Below are positions 26,240-34,380 of a stretch of 64,000 bases of DNA, piece after piece (the first letter of the stretch is position 1; each line of letters starts with the position of its first letter). The DNA comes from Streptomyces sp. ACA25 (GTDB lineage Bacteria; Actinomycetota; Actinomycetes; Streptomycetales; Streptomycetaceae), in NCBI RefSeq assembly GCF_028200735.1, contig NZ_JAQKPV010000005.1, positions 186,001 through 250,000 of the forward strand. The letters run 5' to 3'. Under the pieces are notes generated by a model. The model had not been told where the DNA came from, did not search any database, and saw only the letters and a program-made list of their open reading frames with translations. The position numbers and the translations under genes are program-made.

Positions 26240-27187
26240 CTACCACTTCTGCTCGTACCGGTTGCGGAGCCAGATGGCGAACGAGTTGATGGCGAGCAGC
26301 ACCACGAGCATGACGAGCACGCCGGCCACCGCCATGACCCGGAACTCCTCCTGGGGCCGGCTCGCGTAGTTGAAGATCTGCACCGGCAGGGCCGAGTAGC
26401 CGCCGTCCAGGAACTGCGGGTCGTAGGTCACGAAGGTGACCGCGCCGACCAGCAGCAGCGGCGCGGCCTCGCCGATGGCCCGGGCGACCGCGAGGATCAC
26501 GCCGGTCAGGATGCCGGGGGTGGCGGCGGGGAGTACGTTGCGCCAGATCGTCTGCCACAGCGTCGCGCCCAGCGCCAGCGAGCCGTTGCGCACCGAGGAC
26601 GGCACGGCCCGGATCGCCTCCCGGGAGGCGAGGATCACCGTCGGCAGCACCAGCAGCGCCAGCGTCAGCGACCCCGCCGCCGCGACGAACCCGAGCCCGA
26701 TCGGCCCGCGCACGATGAACGCCAGGCCCAGGATGCCGAAGACGATCGACGGCACCCCGGCCAGGTTCTGGATGTTGAGCTCGATGACCCGGTTGTACCA
26801 GCGGTCCCGGTCGGCGAACTCCTCCAGGTAGACCGCCGCGCCCACCCCGATGGGAACGATCAGCGCGATCACGCCGCCGATCAGCCACAGCGTGCCGAGG
26901 ATCGCCGTCCGGTAGCCGGCCTCGCCCGGGTTGACCGAGGACGGTCCGGCGAAGAACAGGTTGGCGTCGAGCCGGGGAGAGCCCTCGACGAACGCCCACA
27001 CCAGGATCGCGACGAGCCCGAGCAGCGCGGTGCCCAGACCCAGCAGCAGCAGGGCGAGGAACAGCGCGTTCGCCGCCCGGTGGCTGCGGGACGGCCTGCC
27101 GAACACACCCTGGCTCGCCGCGCGTGCCCCGGCCACGGCGAGCCGGGTGCGCTCCGCGGTCCGGGGGGTCTTCTCCTTGGTCGCCAT
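26240..27187 (-). CDS. pstA: phosphate ABC transporter permease PstA
   Basis: 315 residues with six predicted membrane helices and the permease EAA-like loop ([24 protein letters not shown] and [13 protein letters not shown]). [12 protein letters not shown] is typical of PstA. The start ATG shares its A with the pstC stop (TGATG at 27189-27185), so translation is coupled. It pairs with PstC to form the membrane channel. Confidence 0.93.
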   Translation of the reverse strand: MATKEKTPRTAERTRLAVAGARAASQGVFGRPSRSHRAANALFLALLLLGLGTALLGLVAILVWAFVEGSPRLDANLFFAGPSSVNPGEAGYRTAILGTLWLIGGVIALIVPIGVGAAVYLEEFADRDRWYNRVIELNIQNLAGVPSIVFGILGLAFIVRGPIGLGFVAAAGSLTLALLVLPTVILASREAIRAVPSSVRNGSLALGATLWQTIWRNVLPAATPGILTGVILAVARAIGEAAPLLLVGAVTFVTYDPQFLDGGYSALPVQIFNYASRPQEEFRVMAVAGVLVMLVVLLAINSFAIWLRNRYEQKW

Positions 27188-28152
27188 CACTCGTACACCT
27201 CACGGAATCGGCGGACCAGCCGGACCGCCAGCAGGTTCATCGCCAGCGTCATCAGGAACAGCAGGGTGCCGACGGCGAAGATCGTGTCGTAGACGACCGT
27301 GCCGGTGGCGATGTCTCCGGTGGCGGTGCCGCCGATGTAGGCGGTCATGGTCTGCGCCGACCTGGCCAGATCGAAGGAGAGGTTGGGGTTGCCCGCGCCG
27401 GCGGCGATCAGCACGACCATCGTCTCGCCGATCGCGCGCGAGGCGGCGAGCACCACCGCGGCGACGATGCCGGAGATCGCGGCGGGGAAGACGACCTTGA
27501 CCGAGACCCGCATCTTGCCCGCCCCCAGCGCGTAGGCGCCCTCGCGCAGGCCGCCGGGGACCGACCGCATGGCGTCCTCGGACACCGAGGCGACCAGCGG
27601 CACGATGAGCAGGCCCACGGCCACGCCGGCGACCCCGATGGAGAACTGGCCCCGCCAGTTCATGAACGGGAACAGGTCCTCGGCCAGTGGACGCAGGAAG
27701 GCGATCGCGAACAGACCGATCGCAACGGTCGGGATGCCTTCCAGCACCTCCAGCATGGGCTTGATGACCTTCCGGACCCGCCGTGGCGCGTACTCGGAGA
27801 GGTAGACCGCCGACAGCAGCCCGATCGGGATCGCCACCAGCAGGGCGATGACGACGACGATGAGCGTGCCGACGACGATCGGCAGCACCCCGAAGGACGC
27901 GTTGGCGAAACCGGGCGACCACTGGGTTCCGGTCAGGAACTCCCTGACCGACACCTCGCGGAAGAAGCTGAAGGTCGGGATCACCAGGGAGACGACGATC
28001 GCGGTGGTGACCGCGATGGAGAGGGCCGCGCACAAGGCAAGGAACGCCTTGACCGCCTTCTCGCCGTGACGTGGGCGCGCGGCCCCCAGCGGCCGGCGCG
28101 GGTCGCCCGCGCCGGCCTCGGGGGACACGCTGCCACTGTGCACTGAGGGCAT
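27187..28152 (-). CDS. pstC: phosphate ABC transporter permease PstC
   Basis: 321 residues. A cytoplasmic tail of about 33 residues precedes the first of six membrane helices. LEGIPTVAIGLFAIAFL and the coupling loop EGAYALGAGKMRVSVKVVFPAAISGI then ASRAIGETMVVLIAAG identify PstC. Gap to the pstS stop is 27 bases, so it belongs to the same operon. Confidence 0.93.
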   Translation of the reverse strand: MPSVHSGSVSPEAGAGDPRRPLGAARPRHGEKAVKAFLALCAALSIAVTTAIVVSLVIPTFSFFREVSVREFLTGTQWSPGFANASFGVLPIVVGTLIVVVIALLVAIPIGLLSAVYLSEYAPRRVRKVIKPMLEVLEGIPTVAIGLFAIAFLRPLAEDLFPFMNWRGQFSIGVAGVAVGLLIVPLVASVSEDAMRSVPGGLREGAYALGAGKMRVSVKVVFPAAISGIVAAVVLAASRAIGETMVVLIAAGAGNPNLSFDLARSAQTMTAYIGGTATGDIATGTVVYDTIFAVGTLLFLMTLAMNLLAVRLVRRFREVYE

Positions 28153-28179
28153 GGCTGCGTGTCCTGTTCGCTCGAGGGG

Positions 28180-29196
28180 TCAGCTGCCGGAGGTGAGGCT
28201 CTCGACCTTGGCGTGGCCCTCGTCGATCTGCTCCTGGGTCATGGGCACGAAGGTCGCGGTCTCGGCGATCTGTGCCGAGTTCTCCAGCCAGAAGGTGAGG
28301 AACTCCACCGTGGCGTCCTGCTCGAGCGCCTTGTCGCTGGCGTAGGTGTACAGCGGGCGGCCGAGCGGGCTGTACGAGCCGTCCTGCACGTTCTCCAGGG
28401 TCCCGTCGACGCAGCCCTCGCCGCCGTCGATCTGCAGCGCCTTGATGGAGTCACCGGCGGCCTGGATGTAGGAGTAGGGGATGTACCCCATGGCGGCCCA
28501 GTCGCCCTCGACACCCACCACGGCGGCGTGGTCGTCCTCGCCGATGTCGGTGTAGTCGGTGCGGATGCGGCCCTCCTCACCGTTGATGGCCTCGGTGAAG
28601 AAGTCGAAGGTGCCGGAGTCGGTGCCCGGCCCGTACAGGGTGATCTCCTCGGACGCGAAATCGTCCGGGAGGTCCAGGCCGTCCACGTCGCCCCAGTTGC
28701 TGACCGCGGAGCCCTCGTCCCAGATCTGGTTGGCCTGCTCCACGCTCAGGCATTCCAGCGGGGACTCATTGTTGACCACCAGGGAAAGGGCGTCGTTGGA
28801 GACCTGGATGTTGTCGTAGGCGATGCCGTTCGCCTCGCACAGCTCGATCTCGGAGTCCTTGATGGCCCGGGAGGCGTTGTTCATGTCGTTCTCGCCGAGG
28901 CAGAACTTCTCGAAGCCGCCGCTGGTACCGGAGATGGCAACATCCACCCGGACCTCGGGGTTGGCCTCCATGAACATCTCGGCCGCCACCTCCGCGAGCG
29001 GGCCGACCGTGCTGGAGCCGTCGGCGCGTATGGTGCCCGACAGGTTGCCGTCCCCGTCGCCGGTGCTGCTGCCGGTGCCGGTCCCGCTGCCGGACTCGTC
29101 GGCGTTGCTGTCGTCGCTGCCGCATGCGGTGGTGAGGGCCAGGGCGGACACCGCGACGATCGCGGCGGTCTTGGTGCGCCAGTTGCGCATGGCCAT
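28180..29196 (-). CDS. pstS: phosphate-binding lipoprotein PstS
   Basis: 338 residues with lipobox ALTTAC and a Ser/Gly/Asp linker. The phosphate loop TIRADGSSTVGPL, SGTSGGFEKFC and PGTDSGTFDFF hold the residues that bind phosphate in PstS proteins. It sits outside the membrane and feeds PstCA. The ATG at 29196 follows AAAAGGAGCA. Two GTTC-type 11-base units lie about 95-125 bases upstream. Confidence 0.93.
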   Translation of the reverse strand: MAMRNWRTKTAAIVAVSALALTTACGSDDSNADESGSGTGTGSSTGDGDGNLSGTIRADGSSTVGPLAEVAAEMFMEANPEVRVDVAISGTSGGFEKFCLGENDMNNASRAIKDSEIELCEANGIAYDNIQVSNDALSLVVNNESPLECLSVEQANQIWDEGSAVSNWGDVDGLDLPDDFASEEITLYGPGTDSGTFDFFTEAINGEEGRIRTDYTDIGEDDHAAVVGVEGDWAAMGYIPYSYIQAAGDSIKALQIDGGEGCVDGTLENVQDGSYSPLGRPLYTYASDKALEQDATVEFLTFWLENSAQIAETATFVPMTQEQIDEGHAKVESLTSGS

Positions 29197-29288
29197 TGCT
29201 CCTTTTGAACGCCGGCCGACAGCCGGCAGTTGGTGACTTGACTGCGTCACTCAGGAAGCTACGAGGGCGCGGCGAAGCAACGAGGGCC

Positions 29289-29321
29289 AGAAGGTGAACA
29301 GCAGGACAGGTTCCGCGGAAC
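29289..29321 (-). promoter_or_regulatory. possible PHO box upstream of pstS
   Basis: On the minus strand GTTCCGCGGAA (29321-29311) and GTTCACCTTCT (29299-29289) are exactly 22 bases apart, two turns of the 11-base direct-repeat register used by actinobacterial PhoP. The unit between them is poor. Considered a candidate because pstS is the classic PhoP target. Confidence 0.4.
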
Positions 29322-29397
29322 CCGGAGTTTCACAAAAAGAGTGCGAATCGTTAAGGGAGAACAGGGTCGCGGCGCGGCGGGAACCGACGGCCGGAAC

Positions 29398-29437
29398 ACC
29401 GGTGGGCCCGGCGGGAGATCCCGCCGGGCCCACCGGT
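29398..29437. terminator. very strong hairpin upstream of pstS, after the response regulator gene
   Basis: An 18-bp perfect stem (29398-29415 with 29420-29437) and a 4-base AGAT loop. It ends the pstB2-response regulator transcript and insulates the pstS promoter from it. Confidence 0.8.
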
Positions 29438-29472
29438 CCGGCCCCCGGGTGTGCCCTGTCCCGGAAGCCCGC

Positions 29473-30207
29473 TCAACTGCCGGGCGGCACCAGCCGGTAG
29501 CCCACCCCGCGCACCGTCTGGATGATCTCCGGGTGGTGCGGGTCGTCACCGAGCCGCTCCCGCAGCCGGCGGATGTGAACGGTGATGGTGTTGGAGCGGC
29601 TCGCCCCGTCACCCCACAGCTCCGCACGGATGTGCTCCCGGGTGATGACCTTCTCCGCGTGCACCATCATCAGGTGGAGCAGCTGGAACTCCCGCAACGG
29701 AAGCCGCGCGGTGGGCATCCCGTGCATCCGCACCTCGTAGGTGCTGGGATCGAGCGTCAGCGGGCCGCAGACCAGCGGCTGGTCCCAGCTCCGGACACCC
29801 CGGTCGGCAAGACTCAGCAACTGCGCGACCTCACGCGGCCGGTACGGCCGCGCGACGCAGGCACTGGCCCCGGCCGCGAGCGCCGGCGCCACCTGCGCGG
29901 TGTCCTCCGGCCCCACCCCGAGGACCACCGGCACCGACAGCCGGTGCCGCACCAGCCGCAGCACCGTCGTCCCGTCGAGCACCGGCAAGTCCGCCGACAC
30001 CAGCAGGACATCGGGCTGCCGCAGGCCGGCTTCCAGCAGCGCCACCGCGCCGTCGGCACAATGCACCACCGTGACCTGGTACTTCGCCAGCTGAGCGGTC
30101 AGGCCCTGCCGGATGCGGGCGTCCGCCTCCGCGAGCAGCACCACCGGGTGGGCACCGAGCGGGATGCGCACCGCGGGAGGGAGGGCCGGTTCCACCGCAT
30201 CGGACAC
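29473..30207 (-). CDS. OmpR-type response regulator with degenerate receiver
   Basis: About 244 residues. The N-terminal half is a receiver domain (VVLLAEADARIRQGL to ACVARPYRPREVAQL). In the phosphoacceptor strand PDVLLVSADLPVLDG, the Asp position aligned to the canonical PDLVLLDxxLPxxDG is Ser, and the conserved Lys before Pro is Arg, so phosphorylation is unlikely. The C-terminal winged helix (LTLDPSTYEVRMHG, LPLREFQLLHLMMVH, SNTITVHIRRLRERLG, IQTVRGVGYRL) is intact. No histidine kinase gene adjoins it. It starts 5 bases after the pstB2 stop, so the two are one operon. The GTG at 30207 is my choice; the frame extends further inside pstB2. Confidence 0.85.
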   Translation of the reverse strand: MSDAVEPALPPAVRIPLGAHPVVLLAEADARIRQGLTAQLAKYQVTVVHCADGAVALLEAGLRQPDVLLVSADLPVLDGTTVLRLVRHRLSVPVVLGVGPEDTAQVAPALAAGASACVARPYRPREVAQLLSLADRGVRSWDQPLVCGPLTLDPSTYEVRMHGMPTARLPLREFQLLHLMMVHAEKVITREHIRAELWGDGASRSNTITVHIRRLRERLGDDPHHPEIIQTVRGVGYRLVPPGS

Positions 30208-30211
30208 CGCT

Positions 30212-31075
30212 TCATCCGAAACGGCCGGAGATGTAGTCCTCGGTGCGCCGGTCCGCTGGACTGCTGAAAATCCTGTCGGTTGTGTCGTACTCAACCAGGC
30301 GCCCATGGCGCTCTCCCTCGCTGTCGGTATCCGCAGTGAAGAACGCGGTGCGGTCGGAGACCCGGGCGGCCTGCTGCATGTTGTGCGTGACGATCACGAG
30401 GGTGAACTCGTCGGCCAGCTTCGCCATCAGGTCCTCGATCCTGGCCGTCGCCACCGGGTCGAGCGCCGAGCACGGCTCGTCCATCAGCAGCACATCGGGC
30501 CGTACCGCGATGGCCCGGGCGATGCACAGCCGCTGCTGCTGACCCCCGGACAGAGCGAACCCGCTGCTCCTCAGTTTGTCCTTGACCTCGTCCCACAGCG
30601 CCGCGCCGGTGAGCGCCTCCTCGACCCGGTCATCGAGCTCGGTCCGGCTCCGCCGGCCCTCCACCCGCAGCCCGTAAGCCACGTTCTCGTAGATCGACTT
30701 GGGGAAGGGGTTCGGCTTCTGGAACACCATGCCGATCCGGCGCCGCACCTCGATCGCGTCCACTCCAGGCGCGTACAGGTCCTGCCCGTAGTAGCTGACC
30801 GTGCCGCTGACCCGCGCACCCGGCACCAGATCGTTCATCCGGTTCAGGCTGCGCAGCACCGTGGACTTGCCGCAGCCGGAAGGCCCGATCAGGGCCGTGA
30901 CCTCCCGCTCCCCGATCGCCAGCGACACGTCGCGGACGGCCCGGTGCGCACCGTAGGAGACGTTCAGCGAGTCGACGCCGAACACGACGGGCGCCTCGGC
31001 GGCGGCCGGCGCTCCGCCGTCCGCGGTGACGGCCGCCTTGCGGGCGTCCATGGAAAGGGACAGGTCTACCGCCAT
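30212..31075 (-). CDS. second phosphate ABC ATPase, PstB paralog
   Basis: 287 residues with all ABC motifs ([56 protein letters not shown]) and the PstB tail EDYISGRFG. It is clearly similar to the PstB at 25291-26232 but has a different N-terminus and no matching permeases, so it may serve PstCA as an alternative motor or act as a phosphate-status sensor with the response regulator. ATG 31075 has GGGGAG 7 bases upstream. A PHO box lies about 85 bases further up. Confidence 0.9.
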   Translation of the reverse strand: MAVDLSLSMDARKAAVTADGGAPAAAEAPVVFGVDSLNVSYGAHRAVRDVSLAIGEREVTALIGPSGCGKSTVLRSLNRMNDLVPGARVSGTVSYYGQDLYAPGVDAIEVRRRIGMVFQKPNPFPKSIYENVAYGLRVEGRRSRTELDDRVEEALTGAALWDEVKDKLRSSGFALSGGQQQRLCIARAIAVRPDVLLMDEPCSALDPVATARIEDLMAKLADEFTLVIVTHNMQQAARVSDRTAFFTADTDSEGERHGRLVEYDTTDRIFSSPADRRTEDYISGRFG

Positions 31076-31159
31076 CGTCAGGCTCCCCGGGGGCGAGTGG
31101 GTGGGCGTCCGGCAGGGACGTTCACCATGTAACGGGCTGTGGGTAGCGCATGGCATGGC

Positions 31160-31181
31160 GTTCGGTGAACCGGTGATGAAC
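31160..31181 (-). promoter_or_regulatory. PHO box of the pstB2 operon
   Basis: Two adjacent 11-base units on the minus strand, GTTCATCACCG and GTTCACCGAAC, each starting with the PhoP core GTTCA. This is the direct-repeat layout of the actinobacterial PhoP operator. It lies 85 bases before the pstB2 start. Confidence 0.72.
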
Positions 31182-31304
31182 AACGGCGTTCCCTCCGGTG
31201 CGCTGCCGCTCCCCACCCGGTGCCCGGCCCGACGCCACCTCCGCCGTGGGGCTTCTGCCCGTAACCCTGCAGCGCGGGCCGGTGACTCAGTACCATGCGG
31301 AGCT

Positions 31305-32315
31305 GTGGGGATCAGAGGCGAACAGCTCGTACTGGACTATCTGAGCAAGGTCGGTGACCTGGCCCATACCACCAGCATGTCCTCGGCCGAACGCAACGCC
31401 CTGGTGGGGCAGTTGCGTGAGGAGATCGGCCGTCAGCGAGCCTCCTTGAGCCGGGAGGAGCGCGACGCCGACGTCAAGCGCATCCTCAAGAACATGGGCC
31501 GGCCGGAGGAGGTCGTCGCGGCTGCGGGCGGCGGCGCCGACACCCCGGCGCCACCGGTGCCCCGGCCGGTGACCGGCTCCCGGCCCGCGGACGGTGCCCG
31601 CCCGGAGACCCCGGACGGGCCCACGGGCGGCGGCCCGGGACCCGGGACCGACGCGGACCGCATGGCCGCGGCCGGCGCCCGGGCCGACATGCTGCTGTCC
31701 GAGGAGGAAGCGGAACGCCCGCGCTACGCCCCGCCACCCGTGCAGATCTGGCAGGACGGGCAGATCGGCGGCTTCCGCGGCGGCATCGAGATCCCCGAGA
31801 TGCTGCGCCCTCCCACCCACCCGGAGAAGCCCGCCCCCCGCCCTCCCGGCCCGCTCGACGACCTGGACACCGAGAAGGACCCGGAGGACGCCGACGCTCC
31901 GGGCGCCGTCCCTGGCTCCAAGGGCAGGAAGCGCCTGTGGCGCCGGATCCGCAAACGGCCCAAGGGCGGCAAGCACGTCGGCGGCCCGATCGAGCTGCTC
32001 GCCGCGCTGCTGCTGGTCGCCGGCACCGTGCTGGGCTCCCTGCTCGTCCTGGCCGGCGGCTGGCTGCTCGCCTTCTGGTCCCCGCGCCTCAGCCGCCGGG
32101 AAGCCCAGTGGGGCACGTTCGGCATGCCGGCCCTCGTCGTCGGTGGCTACGTGACCTGGATCCTCGGCCGGATGAACGACTACTGGGGTGAGCCGATCGA
32201 GGCCGAGAACGCCCTCGCCGACGCGCTCGTCGACCAGTACCCGCTGCTGCTGCGTCTCGCCGCCCTCGCCAGCGCGCTGTTCCTCTTCTGGCGTGCCCGC
32301 CGCCCCGCCCCCTGA
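31305..32315 (+). CDS. HAAS-domain membrane protein
   Basis: 336 residues from the GTG at 31305 (GGAG 4 bases upstream). The N-terminus ([34 protein letters not shown] in pieces) matches the HAAS/DUF1700-like helical sensory domain often paired with PadR regulators. It is followed by a Pro/Gly-rich linker of about 120 residues, a basic patch [16 protein letters not shown], and three hydrophobic segments near the C-terminus. It is probably a membrane-associated signalling protein; no PadR gene adjoins it. Confidence 0.7.
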   Translation: MGIRGEQLVLDYLSKVGDLAHTTSMSSAERNALVGQLREEIGRQRASLSREERDADVKRILKNMGRPEEVVAAAGGGADTPAPPVPRPVTGSRPADGARPETPDGPTGGGPGPGTDADRMAAAGARADMLLSEEEAERPRYAPPPVQIWQDGQIGGFRGGIEIPEMLRPPTHPEKPAPRPPGPLDDLDTEKDPEDADAPGAVPGSKGRKRLWRRIRKRPKGGKHVGGPIELLAALLLVAGTVLGSLLVLAGGWLLAFWSPRLSRREAQWGTFGMPALVVGGYVTWILGRMNDYWGEPIEAENALADALVDQYPLLLRLAALASALFLFWRARRPAP

Positions 32316-32401
32316 GGAGCCCGCGGCCCGGTACCTTGCTGCACACCGCCGCACGTGCCTCTCCTGCCCCCCGTCGGTCTCCCGCCCGGGTCGGACAGGC
32401 C

Positions 32402-32851
32402 CTAGTCCGAGAGCAGGCCGAGGGTGAGGCGGGGGCAGCCCAGCCGGGAGGTCAGGTCGGAGACGGCGACCCGCAGGTAGGGGTGGACGGCGTGCTGGGC
32501 GGTCGTCTGCCCGAACGCCACCATGTTCTCCTCGGTGATGCAGCCCTCCGGCTCGTGCTCCGCGGGGAACTCGAACAGGGCGCCGATGTTCACCTTGAGC
32601 TCCAGGGCGTCCACCTCGTTCTTGCCCTTGACCAGGAAGTCGTGCTCGAACTGGCAGGTGATGTTCCGCCCGTCCCGGCCGACTCCCAGCCGGGTGTTGA
32701 CGGCCTCGATCTCCCGCAGCTCCTCGGCCGCCTCCACATCCAGGATCGCCGCGTGAAGCAGGAAGGTGCGGATGTCGAGCAGCCGGGCCAGGCCCGTCAC
32801 CGGGGCGGCGAGCGCCCGCATCCGCTCCGCCTCGGAGGTTCCGGAAGTCAT
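32402..32851 (-). CDS. SecB-like chaperone (Rv1957/TAC type)
   Basis: 149 residues. The C-terminal half has the SecB pattern: ALELKVNIGALFEFP, then HPYLRVAVSDLTSRLGCP and RLTLGLLSD, equivalent to the SecB segment with PYAR, SDLVSRG and F-P-x-L-x-L. From memory, the closest described relative is M. tuberculosis Rv1957, the chaperone of the HigBA toxin-antitoxin-chaperone system, which has YPYIREYVYDLTGRLALPP at this place. Actinobacteria lack an outer membrane and rarely carry general SecB, so a specialised client is expected. It begins 11 bases after the stop of the HTH protein and is probably cotranscribed with it. Confidence 0.78.
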   Translation of the reverse strand: MTSGTSEAERMRALAAPVTGLARLLDIRTFLLHAAILDVEAAEELREIEAVNTRLGVGRDGRNITCQFEHDFLVKGKNEVDALELKVNIGALFEFPAEHEPEGCITEENMVAFGQTTAQHAVHPYLRVAVSDLTSRLGCPRLTLGLLSD

Positions 32852-32861
32852 GCCCGTCCGA

Positions 32862-33527
32862 TCAGGAGTCCGACGCGGTGCCGAGCGGCACGCGTGAGGT
32901 GGGCTGCCCCGTGGTGTGCCAGGACTTCACCCATGCCTGGGCAACCTCCGGCGAACTTCCGCAGGACGTCCGGAACACCTGGCCGGGAGCGACGATGTCC
33001 CGGAACTCCATGGTGACGTGCTGTTCCAGCGGCACGGAGCGCCAGCGGAGAATCCAGCTGTCGACGATCGTCATCTCGTCGCGGCTGAGCCCGTACTCCG
33101 GATCACCGGCGCCCGGCACCTGGGTGCGCAGCCACTCATTGACCACCGGCCACTCCCAGATCCGCTTTCCGTGCGGCGCGCCCGCGGGGGTGGGGAACGG
33201 GGCGCCCCGGTGCCGCTCGCCGTGGATCAGCTGGCGGACGTTCTCCCGGGACCGGCCGATGCGGCGGGCGATCTCCGAGGCGTCCACCAGGTCCCGGTCG
33301 GTGCGGATCACCTTGATGCCCAGGTGCTTGTCGAGCTCGCCGGCGGTGTGCTTCGCGGCCATGACGCCGTTCTCGTGGCCGTCGGCGTAGACGGCGATCA
33401 GCAGCCTCCCGAAGGATTCCGCGACCAGGCCGTCGAAGTGCGCGTAGAAGGTGTCTGTCAGAGCGGGCAGGTCCTGCGGCGGCTCAGCCTCGAACTTCAG
33501 TGCGTAGGTCTTCACCGTCGCCCCCAC
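32862..33527 (-). CDS. HTH DNA-binding protein, candidate antitoxin
   Basis: 221 residues in three parts: an N-terminal alpha/beta domain of about 90 residues (KTYALKFEAEPPQDLPAL, LLIAVYADGHENG), a helix-turn-helix at roughly 95-150 (DASEIARRIGRSRENVRQLIHG, ending RIWEWPVVNEWL), and a C-terminal tail of about 70 residues. An N-terminal ferredoxin-like domain plus HTH recalls HicB antitoxins, and the tail could be the chaperone-addiction region that SecB-like proteins bind in TAC antitoxins; both are inference. The GTG at 33527 follows GGGGAG. An 18-bp palindrome 29 bases upstream suggests autoregulation. Confidence 0.75.
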   Translation of the reverse strand: MGATVKTYALKFEAEPPQDLPALTDTFYAHFDGLVAESFGRLLIAVYADGHENGVMAAKHTAGELDKHLGIKVIRTDRDLVDASEIARRIGRSRENVRQLIHGERHRGAPFPTPAGAPHGKRIWEWPVVNEWLRTQVPGAGDPEYGLSRDEMTIVDSWILRWRSVPLEQHVTMEFRDIVAPGQVFRTSCGSSPEVAQAWVKSWHTTGQPTSRVPLGTASDS

Positions 33528-33555
33528 TCAGCTCCCCGATGCAGCCCGATGCCTC

Positions 33556-33573
33556 TGTTGACACATGTCAACA
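33556..33573. promoter_or_regulatory. palindromic operator upstream of the HTH protein
   Basis: TGTTGACA-CA-TGTCAACA, two perfect 8-base arms with a 2-base centre. Read on the minus strand it contains TTGACA, which can act as the -35 element, so binding would block transcription of the HTH and SecB-like genes. Confidence 0.75.
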
Positions 33574-33609
33574 GTACGGTACCCGCTCCGTGTGCCGTCA
33601 AGTCGGAAG

Positions 33610-33870
33610 TCATTCGCGGGTGCGCTTGATGCTGCGGGGGTCGCCGTCGGGGAGTGGGCAGGTCCGGGCCTCGCGCCGCAGGTCACGGGCGTGCCGTTCC
33701 GCGATCCGCGGGGTGCCCGCGACGGTGATCCGGTGGCAGCCCTCGTCGCAGGTGAGCAGACCCCAGTGGCCCCCCTTGCGGAGCGACCAGCCGCCGTTCG
33801 CGGTGATCGACTCCAGGGCCTCACGCACCGCTTTGTCCCGGTGGCTGCGCGGCAGTAGTTCGTCCCCCAC
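33610..33870 (-). CDS. HicA-like small protein, candidate toxin
   Basis: 86 residues from a GTG with GGGGGG upstream. The order KAVREALESITANGGWSL then RKGGHWG, followed by CDEGCHRITVAGTPR and HARDLRREARTCP, follows the HicA double-stranded RNA-binding-like fold: a helix, a beta strand with the G-x-H catalytic His, two strands and a final basic helix. In HicA the His lies in GSH; here it is GGH followed by Trp. Two Cys (and a third near the end) could bind a metal. It lies upstream of the HTH and SecB-like genes on the same strand, 82 bases before the HTH start. A longer frame extends to 34152 but with poorer codon use. Confidence 0.55.
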   Translation of the reverse strand: MGDELLPRSHRDKAVREALESITANGGWSLRKGGHWGLLTCDEGCHRITVAGTPRIAERHARDLRREARTCPLPDGDPRSIKRTRE

Positions 33871-34252
33871 CCCGGCCCCCCAGATGGTGCATGCGATCGG
33901 TTGCAGGCAGTGACCTTCCCTGAGGCTACACCGCCCGCACCGCACACCGACCCCGTGGCCGGGAAGAGCCTCCGGGAGGGCGCCGAGGGGTGGAGCGGGG
34001 CACGCTCCAGCCGTGACATGTGCCCCGTGGCGGGGTTCGCGCTCCCGTGGTGGCGACGCCGACGAGGGCTTGCGGTGGGGTCTGCGGGTGGGGGTGCGGG
34101 TCGAGGTGGCGAACGTTTTTGGACATGGCCGCAGTGTTCCCGGGGCCACCACGCGCTGCCTCAGCAGGATCGTGCTGCCCGTCAGTCACCCCCGACGCTC
34201 CCCTTCGCCGCCTTTCCGCACAAAGCGCACGCAGTGAAACGCAGGTGAATGT
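33871..34252. other. intergenic region, divergent promoters
   Basis: About 380 bases between the HicA-like gene and the protease promoter. The frames here have mixed codon use and none carries a recognisable domain. A short Cys-containing stretch in the HicA-like frame upstream of its start (CGRCSLREGHC) is the only feature that could hint at a longer protein. Confidence 0.35.
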
Positions 34253-34276
34253 CCGGAAACACGTTCTAGTAAATGC
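34253..34276 (+). promoter_or_regulatory. shared protease promoter element, copy 1
   Basis: A 24-base element with the core ACGTTCTAG (34261-34269) matches 38155-38178 at 20 of 24 positions. It lies 105 bases upstream of the first protease gene, and the second copy lies at nearly the same distance from the second. Probably a promoter or activator site. Confidence 0.5.
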
Positions 34277-34380
34277 GGCTGACCGGGTGAAGACTTCATG
34301 CTTGGCAGGGACATGACCGTCTCTGTGGCGCAGTCCCCCCATGCCCCCACAGGGGCCGGACGATTCTTCGGAGGACATGA

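Noticed and set aside
29356..29362. GTTCTCC upstream of pstS as a PHO half-site
   Set aside because: Not in 11-base register with a second unit and only a weak match to GTTCACC.
30113..31132. Plus-strand frame opposite pstB2
   Set aside because: Antisense shadow with Arg/Gln-rich translation.
33610..34152. Longer HicA-like protein of 180 residues
   Set aside because: Upstream codons lose GC3 bias and the Cys stretch CGRCSLREGHC has no counterpart in HicA; the shorter form fits the family length.
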